Assembly (NCBI GenBank): GCA_948567375.1
Contig: OX419756.1
Span: forward strand, 56,274,552 to 56,338,551
From: Lunularia cruciata
Lineage: Eukaryota; Streptophyta; Marchantiopsida; Lunulariales; Lunulariaceae
Length of the DNA: 64,000 bases
Direction of reading: 5' to 3'
Numbering within the stretch: the stretch's first letter is position 1; every line of letters starts with the position of its first letter. Made by a program: the position numbers and the translations under genes. The notes beneath the pieces were generated by a model, which was not told where the DNA came from, did not search any database, and saw only the letters and a list, made by a program, of their open reading frames with translations. Below, piece by piece: positions 19,881-31,989 of the stretch.

Positions 19881-21826
19881 ATGAAATGTTTGGCTACCAA
19901 CGTAGCACTTTTGAGAAGAGACATCTTACTTGCCTCCGTTTGCAGAACTTGTAGCTCAATGGACCTTGAGAAAACTCGGAGCTGGCGCCACGAAGGTGGC
20001 AAGTTTCGTCGTAATTCACTGAACAGGACGAGATCTCGCAATGGCTCCCAGAATCTCCAAGAGTATCTCTTGGACCCAGAGAACCCCAAACACGTACGTT
20101 TCGCTGAAGGCACGGTTTCAGGCAGTCATATCCCACCAGTTGAATTAGACCAGAGGCCAACCGAAAGTCCGTGGGGTGGAGAGTACGTCAAGAGCGTGGT
20201 TTATGGAGGGCTTGATGCAATTGTTACCAGTTTCGCCTTGGTTGCTTCAGTTTCTGGAGGACAATATAGTTCAGGTAATGTCTTCTACTGCAAACTGTAT
20301 TCATGCTAGTATTTATACGTTTAGTGAAATTACTGGATGTTTGAGATTTGAACGTCTTTGTTAATCATCTCGTGCTGCCGCTTTTGAATACCGTCTCGAG
20401 CGTTTTCTCTTCTTTACTTGCTAATCGGTGTGGTGAGTGGACAAGGAAATTTTTCCCCCATACAAACCTGCCCACCTACACAGTTGGTCAGGGCTGAGTG
20501 CCTATTTTCGTTTAGAAGTTCTCGTTCCTCTGCTCCTAGACTGGCTTGATTACGTTCTCCGATTTTAGTGTTTCTGAAGTATCGTGACCCTACAAACACC
20601 GTTGTAAGACTCTGATGTGCTTTGGTAGCAATGGAACAAGTAAAAACGAGATTGTCCCACGGAGAAGACAGATGTTGAAAACGTGTTTGGGTTCCTCTTT
20701 GAATCTTATTGTAGCAGACAGTAGTGTGGGATAGTGTAGTCTCTTGAAATCAATTCCGTGCTTCTAGTCCGTACAAAACTAAGCTTCGTAATTTGATTGC
20801 ATTGGTACAACGCATTCAAACTACGAACCTGGCTCAGTGAGATTCGCTAGAAGAATTGCTTTATACCGAATAAAGGAACGGATCATAGGCCATATAGTTG
20901 GGGATATTTGATTTAGAAGCAAAATAGGTCTTGTTGGTACTTTCTCAAGTGAAGAGAATAGAATATTCTCTTCACGAGTCTTAAATTGATCTGGTCTGTT
21001 GATTTGCAGGCGTAGTGCTGGTGCTGGGCTGTGCCAATCTGATAGCAGACGGAATTTCAATGGGCTTTGGAGATTATCTTTCGAGCACTACGGAGAACAG
21101 CTATGCTTCCAATCAGCAAGAAATATCAGAATGGGAGATCCGCAACAATCTGGAAGCTCAGGTTCTGAATCTGGTCAATGTTTATGAAGAGCATGGAATG
21201 GACCGAAAAGATGCCGAACAAGTAAGGTTTCACTCTGTGGTGTTGTCGTTTCATTCTGTGGTGTTTTTGTTCCACTTTCATCACTAAGACCCCGAGAGGG
21301 AAAGCAACCTTATACTGTAGCTTGAGTATTATTTTATTCAGCCAAGCGTCGTGACTCTTCATGCTGCTGATAGCTTGATGGATAGATTATGATACCGGGT
21401 CTCAACTGAATGAGACTGATAAATTCTCAATTCCGGCTTGTGAAGGTGGTAGCAATCTTCTCGAAGTACAACGATATGTTGACTACTCACAAGATGACGA
21501 TGGACGATGGTTTACTTCCTCCGGATGAAAATGACAGTCCATTGAAGAATGGACTTGTTACATTCGTGTCATTTCTTGCCTTTGGATCTACTCCACTGCT
21601 GTCATTTGCAGTGCTAAATCCTTTCACGGAAGATATTGTCCTCAAGTTTGGAGTTGCATGTCTCGTAACAGGTTTGGCTTTGGTTCTTCTTGGAGTGGCG
21701 AAGGCGAAAATATCTGGAGACAAGTACTTGAGTTCTATTTTCATGGTACTAGGAAACGGAGGCTTGGCTGCATTGGCGGCATACTTCATTAGCTATGGCT
21801 TGGAGAGTTTAATTAACACAGATTAA
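19881..21826 (+). CDS. VIT/CCC1-family vacuolar iron (Fe/Mn) transporter, 3 exons, 328 aa
   Basis: Exons 19881-20274, 21010-21221 and 21446-21826 join in frame with GT-AG borders. The family moves cytosolic Fe2+ or Mn2+ into the vacuole in exchange for protons. About five membrane helices are visible: TM1 near 105-126 (VVYGGLDAIVTSFALVA, with the conserved Asp), TM2 near 133-152 (CANLIADGISMGFG, with the conserved SMG), and TM3-TM5 between about 237 and 322. The hydrophilic segment 153-235 is Glu-rich and corresponds to the cytosolic metal-binding domain of VIT1. Its end reads MTMDDGLLPPDE, where the classical type has MMxEELGL. About 100 N-terminal residues are charged and not conserved. A second Met (residue 27, TCAATGG context) is a plausible alternative start. 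Family assignment is firm; substrate and membrane are inferred. Confidence 0.87.
20949..20975. repeat. Perfect 12-bp hairpin in VIT intron 1
   Basis: GTGAAGAGAATA (20949-20960), a 3-nt loop GAA, then TATTCTCTTCAC (20964-20975). A flanking CTC/GAG pair extends the stem past a 2-nt bulge. Confidence 0.85.
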
Positions 21827-23113
21827 CTAAATCTCCAACACAATCTCACCTGTACATGTGCACATACGGAATCTACTCTTGAGTTAGAGAGTAGAATTTT
21901 CAAAAAGAAGTTTACTCTGGATCTGCAGAATACTTCAACATTATGCAGCAGAAACATGAGCAGCGTTTTTGTTATCGCCGAACTTGACATTTGGCAGATC
22001 AATCCGGGAGGTGGATAATTATGAACTTACTCTAAAGCCTCCTCTGTGGGATTTCCTCCACTGTTCCTTCGCAGTAGTTGACTTTAGTGGAATTGCGATT
22101 CAATCAGGATAAGCTGTACAGGGTAAGAGACAGAAAGTAGGAAGCAATTTCCAGAATACACTGCCTGACACTCTGGCGTGGGGGAAGTGATTTTTTCTAT
22201 GATGTCCACGGTGTAAGAATCAAATTTTACTTTCAGTGACTCAGTGTCAATGTCCTGCTCTGTTCAAGCTTTTTATTCAACGTGTCTGGGTTGGTGACAA
22301 AATGTCTTACTGACATAAAACCCCCACCCTAATTTTGACAAAAGAATCCCCGGAAAGTGGACACCTCGTATGATTATGCGCAAGACCAAATCTTGAGTAT
22401 GTTCTGTACTTTCTCTCGTGTTGGTCATGTCGGTGCAGTTTCCGCTTTCTTCATCGTATGAGTGAAACACAACTCAGCATCTGTACCACGAAGGATAACA
22501 TCAAAACCGATTTTATTATCGTCAATGCCGTCGTTCCTTTTCAAAACCTTCTTTGTAGGCATGCTTCGTGAAGCCCCTATTGCCGGGGTATAGGACATTA
22601 GATGCTGTATATTCGAACCATATTACCACGGTGATCCGAAGTAATATGATTTTGCGTGGAGAGTCCCGAGATTCAGGGCAGAAACTTGAAATGCATGTAG
22701 GCTTCGCTGTGGGTCGTTGGCATGTCACAATTCAGACACTCTTGTTGGTTGTAGGACTCCAAATGCCAGCCAGATGGTACCGTGGGAACATCAATTTACC
22801 AATATCAATAGCGTTCCCTCTTCTATTGCAAGGGTGCCAGAACCTCCTTAACTTCTGCACAACTTAAGAACAACACGTCAAAACTAAGCTATTGCCATTA
22901 TTATCCTAGAATCGATAGGATGCAAAACAATGCTCTGAACAAATGCACTCCAGATTGCTAGGAGGTACACTTTCCGACTCATCAGGACTGATCTTGACAC
23001 GCTTTTGCATCCTGTGCTATACATATTTACTCTGTCTCGTTTGTGATCGAGAAATATTTCACATTTAAACTTAACTGTACATTATTGGACCAGTAGGAGC
23101 CAATGCAACCCCC
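21827..23113. other. Intergenic between convergent VIT and DUF1635 genes
   Basis: The two genes converge, so this 1.3 kb holds both 3' UTRs. The 99-codon frame at 22568-22867 opens at GTG and is unconvincing. No other element is seen. Confidence 0.5.
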
Positions 23114-24985
23114 TCAAGGACCGAATCCATACATCATCGGTACTTGTGATAGCAGATTTTGTGACGACAGACTTCTGCTGGCAGGAAAAGAGGCCATGGA
23201 CAACGGTGTACTGGAGCATAGACCGTTTTGCAATGAGCTAGTCTGGCCTGAGGAGAGCCTCATTACTTGATCTCGGGAACCATGAGTGGACATGAGACCG
23301 ATAGTTTGATCACCTGTTGGGAGAAGGACACTGGACGGGCCCATGGATACTAGTGGAATCTGATCCGAAGTAATAGGAGGAGGCGGAGTCCTCCATTGTG
23401 GCAGAGGCCCTGCAAGAAGAAGAGTGTGCAGAAGAGGTCCTGCTTGCATGACCGCTTGTACTAGCTTCCCTCTCTCTGGAAGCGAGTTCAGCATGACTTG
23501 AGGATCAGATTCAGGATTTTCAGCAAGATGTCTTGGAAGTGTCATGGAGGCAGGCACAGAATTCGTGTACCTGTTATCCAAAGGGCTGAGAATAGATGCA
23601 ACTACTGATCCTCCGGGCGAGCAGGAGGATTGAAGTAACTGTTTTGGAAGTCCAGTCGAAAGAGCAATCGAGTGTGGTGACGCAGAAAGCTCCTGGGCCA
23701 TGAAGCAAGGCATTGAAGTCACATCCGCAACATTTTGATGGTTCATGGGCACGGACAAGTTGACCATTGAACCAGACATGAGTGTCGGGACTGATGCTAC
23801 TGCTTCAGGTTGTTGATTATATTGACCATGCAAAGACGGGTCATCTTGCAAGTGCAAACTGGTAGAAGTATCAATTTGTCGCTGTTGCAAGTGTGACAGT
23901 AGCTGATCTGGATCTTCCTGAAGATGAAGACCTATTTGTAGCTCCCCCTCTTGCTGCTGCTGTTGTTGTTGTTGCTGGAGATCTCCCAAACCTTGAGGTG
24001 AACCTGAATTCCCATGCGAGCTAGGCCCTATGTCAATGTGCATGTGATCAGAACGATTCATAATCATTGAGCATGAGTTGTTTGGGGGTTCTAGCTCCAG
24101 GTGAACTGAAGAAGAGAACTCTTCCCATGACATTCCCTTGCTGCTGTTGGGGTTGACTCCTTCAGCACATGGGACATCTACAACCTGCTCGTTTTTAACC
24201 TCCACGGTGACGTGCAGCTTATGTTCCTGGTCCTCACGCTGCATTACCAACTGTTGCTGAAGATCTTGACGGTGTTGCTGCTCCTGCAACTTTCTGTGAA
24301 CCTCAGTGAGGGTGGCTCGTGTAGGTTCAGTCATGGACGAAACAGATGCCACGGGCTTCGACTCATGCTGTTTTCTGTGCACCTCACTAAGAGTAGCACG
24401 GGTCGGCTCCGTCATCGACGACACTGGTTCCACTAGCGTAATGGCAGACTTCACGGAGGGAAAGCTCTCCAGAGATTTCACGACTGGAGACCTCTGTTCA
24501 GTGATGCCTGATGAGCCAGTGCCCAGGCTCGGTGAGTGCATTAATCTTTGCTCACTGAGTCCTGGTGAGCCATTGCTCTGGCTTGGGGACCGTGACAAGC
24601 TCCGCTGCAATTGTTCAAACCGCTCCCTTGCCTCGTCTCTCTCCCTTTGGGCAATTCTTACGAGTTCCTCCAACTGTGCAACCCTTGCTTCGAAGAGCTC
24701 GCTTCTGGCTTTCACTGCTGTGGCAGCCATCCGCGCAGATTCCAGCTCTTCAGCTTTGCATAACAGAAGTCCTTGCAACACTTCGGAGCCCTGCACAACA
24801 TAATCCTTCTAGTCATACATACTTCAAACCCTAAACTTCACCTTTGTAACGAGAAATAGGTGCAACAGCTGAAAAAGCACTCAACATCTGAAAAAGTAAA
24901 CACGTACCTCCTGAAGATAAGAGTCACTACCACCTGTCTTCATTGTAATTTCGATTGAAGCCATGGCAGAAGGATTGAGCTCCAT
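23114..24985 (-). CDS. DUF1635-family protein, 2 exons, 584 aa
   Basis: Exon 1 (24985-24908) encodes 26 residues starting MELNPSAMASIEI. Exon 2 (24790-23114) begins after a TTGTGCAG acceptor and continues in frame to the stop. Residues 27-95 form a likely coiled coil with EVLQGLLLCKAEELESAR and LVRIAQRERDEARERFEQLQ, the N-terminal signature of plant DUF1635 proteins. Near 465-500 is the second family block, AVMQAGPLLHTLL followed by AGPLPQWRTPPPP. Between them lies a Ser/Gln/His-rich region with a nine-Gln tract near residue 295 and an internal duplication (TEPTRATL-S/T-EVHRK twice, near 144-190). The function of the family is unknown to me; composition suggests a nuclear, partly disordered protein. 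The frame could be read from a GTG at 24796, but the splice model gives a proper ATG and a better family match. Confidence 0.85.
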
Positions 24986-27706
24986 CTTCCCTTCGCGCTC
25001 AAGCCTATTCCACAAGAGACGACTGCCGAAATAGGGACCTGCCTTCACTTGCGTTGATTGCACGAGATTCCCACCCCGGCTACAGCCCTTGAATCGAAAT
25101 TGAAACAAGTTGGACCATCGTACAAGCGCCAGTCGGAAGATCTACGTACCCCGGCATATGACCATCTCTAAGACATATACCCAACAGACTGACAGACAAG
25201 TGCACGTCCTCAATCTTCTTCGATACCAGCTCAGTTTTTGACAACCTGATAGAAACCTGTCGGGCACATTCTTCAAAGGAGCTCGCAAGGTAAGCGAAGC
25301 TTTTTTTTCCAATGCCAGCTTGTCGACGTCGTCTATGTCTTTAGGACTTCCTGGATTTTGGGGTCCCACAAATTGACACTATGTTCTACTCAACCGCGCA
25401 ACATATCCAATGTCCATGCTGCAATCCGTGGCCTCCTCGCGTCGCTCCCCCTCACAAACGTCTAGACCAGCAGCATCCACCATCAAAGTGACAATCTATC
25501 AGGGCGGTGACACTAGTTCCATAAGAACACGGACGAGAGAGCACCCCACGCCATCGTCCGCGCGAGTTTCATTTCCGTGGAACATCTTCGATTGTTAATT
25601 CAAGTTGCGCTCCATAACCTGTCCAACTCCGATCACAGAAATGGGACCACCGGAGCTTGTCACCTCTACTGTATGCAAGTAGCCTGCATTCCTGCCTGCA
25701 CGAAGTTCACCTGTATACGTACAGCCAACTGCAGTGGACTGCAGTTCCGTACTGCTGCCGGGAAGGGGGTGCCGTTAAAAGTTCGTCCGTGAAAGAGCGG
25801 GAATCGAGTCCCGCAAGTTGGTCTACAGTACATGAGACGCGACGAGGAACGATGATGACTCTTAACTTCCCTTTGGCTCTCCCCACGGAACGAAACTTGC
25901 AACCTGGGGTAGGTACAGTAACTAAAGAACAGGGGCGACCGCGTAGAAAAAAAACAAAGATGTACAGCAACTAAAGAAGACATCAACTTTACGCCAATTT
26001 CCAATATAAGCAAGCAGCCGCTCCCCGAATCTACGGTCTAAACTCGGGATTCTTCACTTGTCAGATCGTGCAACCCGGATCATGAGACTGTCAACGTTTC
26101 TACTCAGAACGTGATGATGGATGGTGTATTAGCAATCGTGTCGATGTCGTCGACACGAACGAAGCTGCGCAAGATGCACAAGGAGTTGACTGTGTAGTAA
26201 GGGCACATAAGCAAAGGAGGATCTCGATATGGGTTTTCTTTGTATTTGTAACTGCAGGAATGGTGGCATCTCATTTCTTCCCTTCCTTGAGTGGCGTCTT
26301 AGGTGACTAACTAAATCGTTTAACCAAATAGCAGGTGATCGTCTTTTCCAGTTTCAAACATTTTATGCAGAGATTCCCATATGGCATGTGAAGGGCGAAG
26401 ATTCTTCCATCTTTTCAGAATGCTATAGAATAGTGTGGTTTTCGAGATTTATTTCAGGAGATATCAGTAGTACACGAATTGGCGAACTGGACACTCTCTT
26501 GTCTTTGGCAAAAACTTTGAAATAACAAAAACTCGGTTGAAAGGCTCAACACCGGAAGGTTAAAGAAGCCCAACAAATTTAATGCTGGTTCCTTGAGGCT
26601 TCAACTCAAGTTTTCATGATTGGTTCATGTACGTGATTTAATTCCAAGATCATGGAAGGGTATGGGGTGATCACAAGTAAGTAAGAATTTGTATATGCAT
26701 GATAAAAAGAGTCTATGGGCAAAATGAATATGAATGTAAATTCTTCGACAAAAGCTCCATAAGGTTGCAGCCCTCTCAATACGGGTTAGGACTTTGAATC
26801 GTCATGACATTACTTGATAAGAGTAAAATACTAATCATTATTATTCATTCATGTGATTCAAAAGTTGAATGAAAATGTGTGGAATCCCACCAGGAATACT
26901 AGGAGCTTTGGTATGCCCTATGTTTTTAGAGTTTGAGTATTACATTGCTAAAATGAAATTAATCAAAATATTAACTAGAATTCCAAGCACCTAGAAAAAG
27001 GAGAGATTCATGGGACCTATTCAATTAAGCAATTAATTTGGTAAGAGATATCAAATTACTCAATGAGATCATTAATTAGTGAAGATAGTAATTGAATTAT
27101 TACAATGATAGGAGTTTTAAAGCAACGGGGTTTACAAACAGTTCTCAATATGGTGTTTGTCTTCTTGATGTACTATCAAACTCTGTATCAAAGCATTTCT
27201 CAAAGCCAAGAAAGACAGCAGAAGTAAAAAAGATAGTAAAAAAGATTGTAAAATACTGCCATATCGCAACCTTTATATTTTAGGGTACTTAGATCGCCTT
27301 ATTATACTTAGATCTCCAAACATTCAACCAAATTGATGGAAAAACTTGAAAGAAAATTCTCAAGGGAAGATATAACTTTCTCTTGCATGGCTTTATATTT
27401 GGTTAAGCACAAATAAAGGTTCTTATATCTATGAGCTTTTAAAATAAAAAATAATTTACTCATTGTATGAACTCTTAAAATATTAAGAAAGCAAGGGAAG
27501 AAATGGACTTTAATTCTCCTTCTCTTAGGGTAGTTCTTCTCCAAGTGAATCCTTTTCATGGTATATTTTTTTTCTTTAATCTCCTTTAAATGGGCATAGA
27601 AAATAATATTTGATATTTTGAATCATTTGTGACTTGATATAATTCTCTAAATTTAATCTATTTTAATTAAATGAAAGTCAAAAGAAGAGAAGTTGGATCA
27701 TTTTTA

Positions 27707-27708
<2 letters not shown>
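24986..27708. other. DUF1635 5' flank and transition to AT-rich DNA
   Basis: 25,000-26,100 is GC-balanced and probably holds the promoter and 5' UTR of the minus-strand gene. At 25930-25946 is a partial copy of the GGCGACCGCGTAG motif. Small palindromes occur near 25715-25750 and 26140-26160. From about 26,300 the DNA becomes AT-rich. Frames such as 25666-26013 and 25707-25970 overlap each other on the same strand in different phases and are not supported. Confidence 0.5.

Positions 27709-27760
<52 letters not shown>
27709..27760. repeat. (TA)26 microsatellite
   Basis: An uninterrupted run of TA dinucleotides 52 bp long in AT-rich non-coding DNA. Confidence 0.98.
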
Positions 27761-27763
<3 letters not shown>

Positions 27764-30700
27764 TATTTGGACAATATCCTAATATTACTCTTCTTGCTTT
27801 GGTATTTATAGGTAGGGTGACAAGTAGGAATTGCACATCATTGGATCTTGTGGAGGAGAAGTTTGTGTTTCTTTGATATTTATGGATATCAATGAGAAAG
27901 AAGTGTATATTATTGGGTCTTATGAGCATGCAGTGCTCTTCTTGCTTTGGTATCATGAAGATTAGTGAGGAAGAAGTCTGTATCATAGAGCCCGTGAGGC
28001 GATAGGCTTTGAAGATTTTAAAATCCAAATCTGCTTGATTAGACCAATACAATGATTCCACATCTTGAGTTTTGGTAACTTCTCCATCTCGTACACATTT
28101 CAAGCAAGTATAATGAATAGGGAAGCTCTTTGAACTTTACATTAAGTAAAAACTGTAATCTTGAAAAAAAGTCAAATACATAGAGTATAAAGAAATGAGA
28201 ACTATCTAATTTATATATCCTATTGAACTCATTCTATAATTTTGGAATTGAAACTATAATATTTATGCTTCCTTGATATCTTGTAGCAAGCATGCTCAAA
28301 TTTGGTGTAAACAATACATATAACTCTTTTTACATTATAGTTTAATAAATGTTCAAGCTTGTTCTCTTTATCTTGATCTTAGTATAATTTCAATCTCAAA
28401 CCTAAGTGCATCATGAACAATGATCAGTTCTCAATACATGCTTTTGGTTAGGATTCTAAATTTTATTCCAAAAGTCTCTTAAGAATGAGATATGCAAGAT
28501 TGGATGAATGGTTTTTGTTTTTAACTCTAACTTGTAAATATCTTCAAATAGATTTGCCTTATCATATTTGGTCTAACATACTTTGCTTGAACCTTCCAAG
28601 TTAACTCTATTGGAAGAATGATATTCTTCAAACTTAACAAACTTGTTCCCCATGTGTACTTCTTAGGTGCTTATGCTTATTTACCTTCTTCATTTTGAGC
28701 CTATACTTATTAGCTTATTCACTTGGTATGTATGCTTATAAACATATCTACTTCAAGCTCATTTGAGGTTTTGCATTACTCTCTTATCACAAAATATATA
28801 CAAACGGATATGTTTTCTACCAAGCCTTCAACTATCTTTTAAAAATATTTTTTTTATGTTTTTTATGTTATAGAGCTCTCCAATAGATGTAAGTCAATAG
28901 TTATTTTTGTCTCATATCTATTAGCTAAAAGAAATTGAGATTCACCAATTATTACTTGCTTGGACTAGTTGTAAGAAAATTGAGCACTACTTAGTCACTT
29001 TATACAATTGTATTTTTTTGCACTTATAGAGTTCCATAAGTATTGATTCAAAAAATATTTTACTTGGTTTATTTGTGAATCTATTTGACAACAAAGAGTT
29101 TTGTTAAGGCTCAACTTAGTCTTCAATCTTTGAAATACATATTTCTAGAATATACCAATGAACTTTGGATATTAATCTAAATTGATGACACCTTGGTAAC
29201 CCATATGATCAACACCAGTATCCAAAAAAAACCAAGAGACTAGGGAGTGAAAAAGTTATCAAGAACTTAAAACCTTGATTATAATTAAGAAAGAAGTTAG
29301 AAAATCTGATACTTGATTTAAGTTGTTCAAGTAAAAATCTATGGTAAGGAAGGAGTATCCCAATTATTATAGTCCACATCCAAAAAATATGCAAAGCATG
29401 TCTTTTAAGATGCAATTTTCAAGTTAAGTTTGACCATCCATTTTGGGCGGAGAGGGAGGAGAGTGGACATAGTTAACTTGGTACCCAAATGAAAAATACT
29501 TGGTAAATCTTGTTGTTAAAGTGCAACTCACAATCAAATATCATTTTCTTAGGAGGCCATAATGATAACATAGTGTCAAAGTAGAGTTTGGACAATTGAC
29601 ATGCATCTAATGTGTCAACTATAGGAGATACGTAGATTCACTTAATCTATCTAGAAACACAACAATTACAATATAAACTTGAGTTGTGATACAAAGGGAT
29701 GTGATTAGATCCAAGCTTACATACTCCCAATATGGTTGAGAATTTGCAATGATTGGAGAAGACCAACAAACTTCAAACTAAAGCCTTGTTCCTTTGTAAA
29801 CTTTCATGCAAACAAACAAATGCATAAACATCTTAATCCATGTTTGGCCATCAATGTAGCATTCAAGAAGATGAGTAATCTTATCAACCTCAAGTTAACA
29901 TGAGATATGCAGCTCATGTCCTTCTTGTAATCAAGCCAAAAAATGAGTAGTATCATGCAAAACATATACCTTTTCCTTGTTTAATAATATGTAATTTTTC
30001 CTATGTAATAATCCATTATTTATGCAAGATGAAGTATACTTGTGCAAAATAGATACCATTTCCGTGTGTAATAATATGTAATTCTCCCTTATTTAATAAT
30101 CCATTATTTTTGAAAATGAAGTATACTCATAATCCTTAACTACAATGTGGACCAAAAGAGTTGGAAGAAGAGATTGCCTTAATATTTTTAATAGTACTCT
30201 AACTTAAATCCTCTTTTGGTTTAATAACACTCATGTTGGAGAAAATAACAAAAATCAAAAGCTATTTATAATCTAGTCAACAAAATAGTGCATGTAGAAC
30301 AATATGCATTGTTCTAATTTTCTATCATAACCTTATGTTATACTAGATTTTCTCTTCTCATTAATGATGTTTGCTCATTATGTGCTCTAAGTAATTATTT
30401 TCAATAATTGTTGATGGCTAATATGAGTGATCATATGCTTGCTCAATAAATAATTTTGAAAAATATTGATAGTATAAAGTATTGGTAATTGTTCATGATA
30501 ATGCACAAAATAATATTTCTTAGCAGAATATGATATCTTTGAGGAAAAGAGTGCTTTTGCACAGCCAAAAAAAATTATATTAAATTTGTGCTCTTAGTCA
30601 TTCTAGGAGATAACACAACTAAAATAATAATAAAATAAACTTGAAAATTCTATCATGATACTTTTTTAATTTTTTATTGTTCTTGCTTTAATTTTGGGTG

Positions 30701-30879
30701 CTGAATTGTATATAAACTATCAACCTACTCTTTTTATAACATTTATCTAATAGCAAATTCATAAGTATTAATATTATACACACAAGGTAACTTAGGATTA
30801 TATGGTTGTTAACTTAGACAAGTTTATAATAAGTACTTAAGTTGTTGTTAAGATAAAAATTTCCTTGTTACATATTGGA
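27761..30879. other. AT-rich, heavily decayed DNA
   Basis: No supported gene. It probably contains retroelement debris too diverged to name. One clear internal duplication is listed separately at 29956-30128. Confidence 0.5.
29956..30128 (+). repeat. Tandem duplication, unit about 87 bp
   Basis: Copies begin TGCAAAA at 29956 and 30043, share TAATAATATGTAATT and ATAATCCATTATTT, and end GAAGTATACT. They are moderately diverged. Confidence 0.8.
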
Positions 30880-31070
30880 TATTGACATCTTTGCATTAGA
30901 GCAAAATGAGTTGTGTAGCAACATTAGCATAGTGGTATACAAACCATTGGTAGAAGCTTGCCAATCTATTGATGCATTCAATATCACCACAAATTCCTAG
31001 AATTAGCCTTTCTATTGTAACCTTGATCTTTTCATCATCCATCTTGATTGCTTGAACTCAAACCTTATGA
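30880..31070 (-). mobile_element. Ty3/gypsy fragment (reverse transcriptase end)
   Basis: The reverse complement reads through a segment with INRLASFYQWFVYHYANVA, equivalent to the gypsy block after the RT core. The same block occurs in the two chromoviruses at about 34,560 (minus) and 36,110 (plus). Stops and shifts surround it. Confidence 0.65.
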
Positions 31071-31989
31071 TATAAGAAGTGATCTCCTCTTTCCTAAACT
31101 CAAAGTTTTAATTCTTATAATAGAAGTTCCACTTATGCAAGCTTTGCACTTCTTTAAGATTCTTTCTTTATCTTGCTATAGATGAGGCTTTTATTGAAAG
31201 ATAACACAATATATTTATCTAGCAATCCATTGAGTACTCAATGGATCTTATCCATGAAGACTACAGAGGTGTTAATGAGGCTAAAGAGAAGGACAATCTA
31301 TTCAAAGTGTCTATCTTATGCAATAAGTTATCTTGGACATAATTGTATTGGCAAGTATCTACTATAAAGATCCCACTTGATGAAGAATTTGGCTCTACTT
31401 GATTACCTAAAAAAAGTCTATTTAAGGTAAGAGACACCATTATTCATTGACTTTGTACTAAATTGGTATTAGTCAATACAAATTCAGAGACCAACATCTT
31501 TCTTTGGAAAATAAAATAAAATACTCTCCAAGGTGAAGTATTTTTCCAAATATAATATCTTCCATATACCATTAAGGTTTGCTAAACTTCTTCTAATTCC
31601 TTTTGAGATAAGCAATATGATGTTTCAAATTTAGTATTTTCACTTCATGTAACTATCCCATAAATTTTTTTATAGGAAGTCTTAAAGTTCTGTAGGGAGG
31701 TGATGTGGAATATTGGAGTTTTACATGCAATACCCATATCCCTATAAATTTGTTGGGTTCATCTTTTTCATGAGCCATAAAATTGTACAAGGTTCCAAAA
31801 ACCCCATAAAATCCATAAGAAATTTGAGCAAACTTTTCATGCATAAAATTTTTTCTTGCATATTAAAATTTAATGGGTGTAGTAACTGAAAACTCCACCT
31901 CTTTTATGTGTACCCATAAATTTTTTGATGTGTATCACTAAAGTTCCATAACTTCCCATAGTTTTAGAATTTGAAGTAAACACTCAGAT
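31071..31989. other. AT-rich DNA, no supported gene
   Basis: Short frames only. It is likely continuous with decayed retroelement DNA on both sides, but I cannot assign domains. Confidence 0.4.

Noticed and set aside
24306-24834. Plus-strand frames of 165 and 89 codons
   Set aside because: Antisense shadows of DUF1635 exon 2.
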